Positions 5,708-6,359 of a stretch of DNA of 6,359 nucleotides are shown here, piece after piece. Source of the stretch: Candidatus Omnitrophota bacterium (GTDB taxonomy: Bacteria; Omnitrophota; Gorgyraeia; B26-G9); NCBI GenBank assembly GCA_028718845.1, contig JAQULA010000104.1, forward strand, positions 1 through 6,359. Direction: 5' to 3'. Numbering within the stretch: position 1 is the first letter of the stretch; every line of letters begins with the position of its first letter. The notes under the pieces were generated by a model. That model was not told the origin of the DNA. It saw only the letters and a list, made by a program, of their open reading frames with translations, and did no database searches. Made by a program: the position numbers and the translations under genes.

Positions 5708-6270
5708 TAAACGTGGTGCTGATTATTGTTTCCTAACAACCTGCCGCCCTTGAGAATATACTCAATGCAGGATGCTCCGGTGAAAAAAGCGGCGATATTC
5801 CAAATAATATTTGAATGCGGCCACTGCAGCAGGACACTAACAATAGTCGACATTTGAAAAAACGTGGTCATTTTGCCCATCGGACTCGGGGTGATTTTAA
5901 GGTCGCCGTTAATGACATAAACCAGTAATGCCCCCAGAGTCAGGATGATGTCCCGGGAAATGACCAGGATCGGCATCCAAAAAGGCAGCGGTATAACCAT
6001 CGACATATTATCCGCCACGGCCAGGGTGACAAAGCTTGCGCTCAGGAGCAGTTTATCGGCCATGGGATCCAGAAACGATCCCAGGCGGGTTTTCATCTTT
6101 CTGGTGCGGGCGATATAACCGTCAATTCCGTCGCTGATGACCGCGACTAAGAAAATACCCAGAGCGACAAAACGCAGGAAATCCTTTTCCGGCGAATAAT
6201 ACACCACTGCGCTGATAAAAAAAGGAATAAGCAGAATACGGATTACCGAGATCCAGTTTGCCAGATTCAT
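5707..6270 (-). CDS. pgsA: CDP-diacylglycerol--glycerol-3-phosphate 3-phosphatidyltransferase
   Basis: Membrane enzyme of the CDP-alcohol phosphatidyltransferase family that makes phosphatidylglycerophosphate from CDP-diacylglycerol and glycerol-3-phosphate. The full catalytic signature D-x2-DG-x2-AR-x8-G-x3-D-x3-D is present: D47, D50-G51, A54-R55, G64, D68 and D72. The N-terminus NLANWISVIRILLIPFF is the usual PgsA opening (NxxNxxxxxR). Several hydrophobic helices follow (about 8-25, 32-50, 74-90, 95-120, 135-175). At 187 residues it has family length. Substrate choice within the family is inferred from the N-terminus, the length and the operon with gpsA and plsY; another CDP-alcohol transferase is less likely. 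The ATG overlaps the preceding stop (ATGA). A GGAG 12 nt upstream is a distant ribosome site, which also suggests coupling. It ends in TAATG with der. Confidence 0.93.
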   Translation of the reverse strand: MNLANWISVIRILLIPFFISAVVYYSPEKDFLRFVALGIFLVAVISDGIDGYIARTRKMKTRLGSFLDPMADKLLLSASFVTLAVADNMSMVIPLPFWMPILVISRDIILTLGALLVYVINGDLKITPSPMGKMTTFFQMSTIVSVLLQWPHSNIIWNIAAFFTGASCIEYILKGGRLLGNNNQHHV

Positions 6271-6359
6271 AGGTCAACTATGCTCCGTAATTGCCGTCGT
6301 CCCGGGCCGCTCATTCGATTAAACGCATCCGGTTTAACGGCCAGTAAATAAGGATCGCT
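6267..6359 (-). CDS. C-terminal 30 codons of an unrecognised gene (5' end missing)
   Basis: The minus strand is open from the contig edge to TGA at 6269-6267, which overlaps the pgsA start as ATGA. The visible protein starts SDPYLLAVKPDAFNRMSG and ends RRQLRSIVDL, a basic, soluble-looking tail. It does not resemble the ends of UvrC or RimO, which precede pgsA in some bacteria. The call rests on the open frame, the 4-nt overlap and the operon pattern; the function cannot be told. Confidence 0.6.
   Translation of the reverse strand, partial: SDPYLLAVKPDAFNRMSGPGRRQLRSIVDL

Noticed and set aside
1..6359. CRISPR array, insertion sequence or attachment site
   Set aside because: No spaced direct repeats, transposase or integrase frame, or tRNA-end duplication could be seen by eye on either strand.

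Overview
The window is about 6.36 kb of bacterial chromosome, apparently one end of a metagenome or single-cell assembly contig: bases 1-15 match the 3' end of an Illumina read-1 adapter. Every gene that can be supported lies on the minus strand, so transcription runs from high to low coordinates. The genes are clearly bacterial and of moderate GC. A good sigma-54 promoter candidate, a PilZ protein and the order pgsA-der-plsY-gpsA would suit an uncultured Gram-negative lineage such as Omnitrophota or a relative. That placement is an impression from gene order, not a demonstrated assignment.

Region 1 (6359 to 2752) is a tightly packed operon: the last 30 codons of an unrecognised gene, then pgsA, der, plsY and gpsA. 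Junctions are an ATGA overlap, a TAATG overlap, an 8-nt gap and another ATGA overlap. GpsA makes sn-glycerol-3-phosphate. PlsY acylates it as the first step of phospholipid synthesis. PgsA joins it to CDP-diacylglycerol to make the phosphatidylglycerol precursor. Der, a double GTPase for 50S ribosome assembly, sits among them.

Region 2 (2703 to 1430) is the accessory part. It holds a small membrane protein of unknown function, an AT-rich spacer of about 295 bp with dyad sequences and a sigma-54-type -24/-12 element, and an unrecognised 116-residue soluble protein. After that comes an unlisted 20-codon reading frame with a full-length Shine-Dalgarno sequence (TAAGGAGGT) and a cysteine-rich end (CFDCCFCA). 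Its stop codon abuts a pair of long, mutually exclusive RNA stems. These parts may form one sigma-54-controlled transcript and are the most unusual content here.

Region 3 (1429 to 16) holds tRNA-Pro(GGG) with an encoded CCA end, a PilZ (cyclic-di-GMP receptor type) protein, and the first 274 codons of homoserine dehydrogenase, whose start lies inside the end of the PilZ gene. The homoserine dehydrogenase gene is cut off at the adapter.
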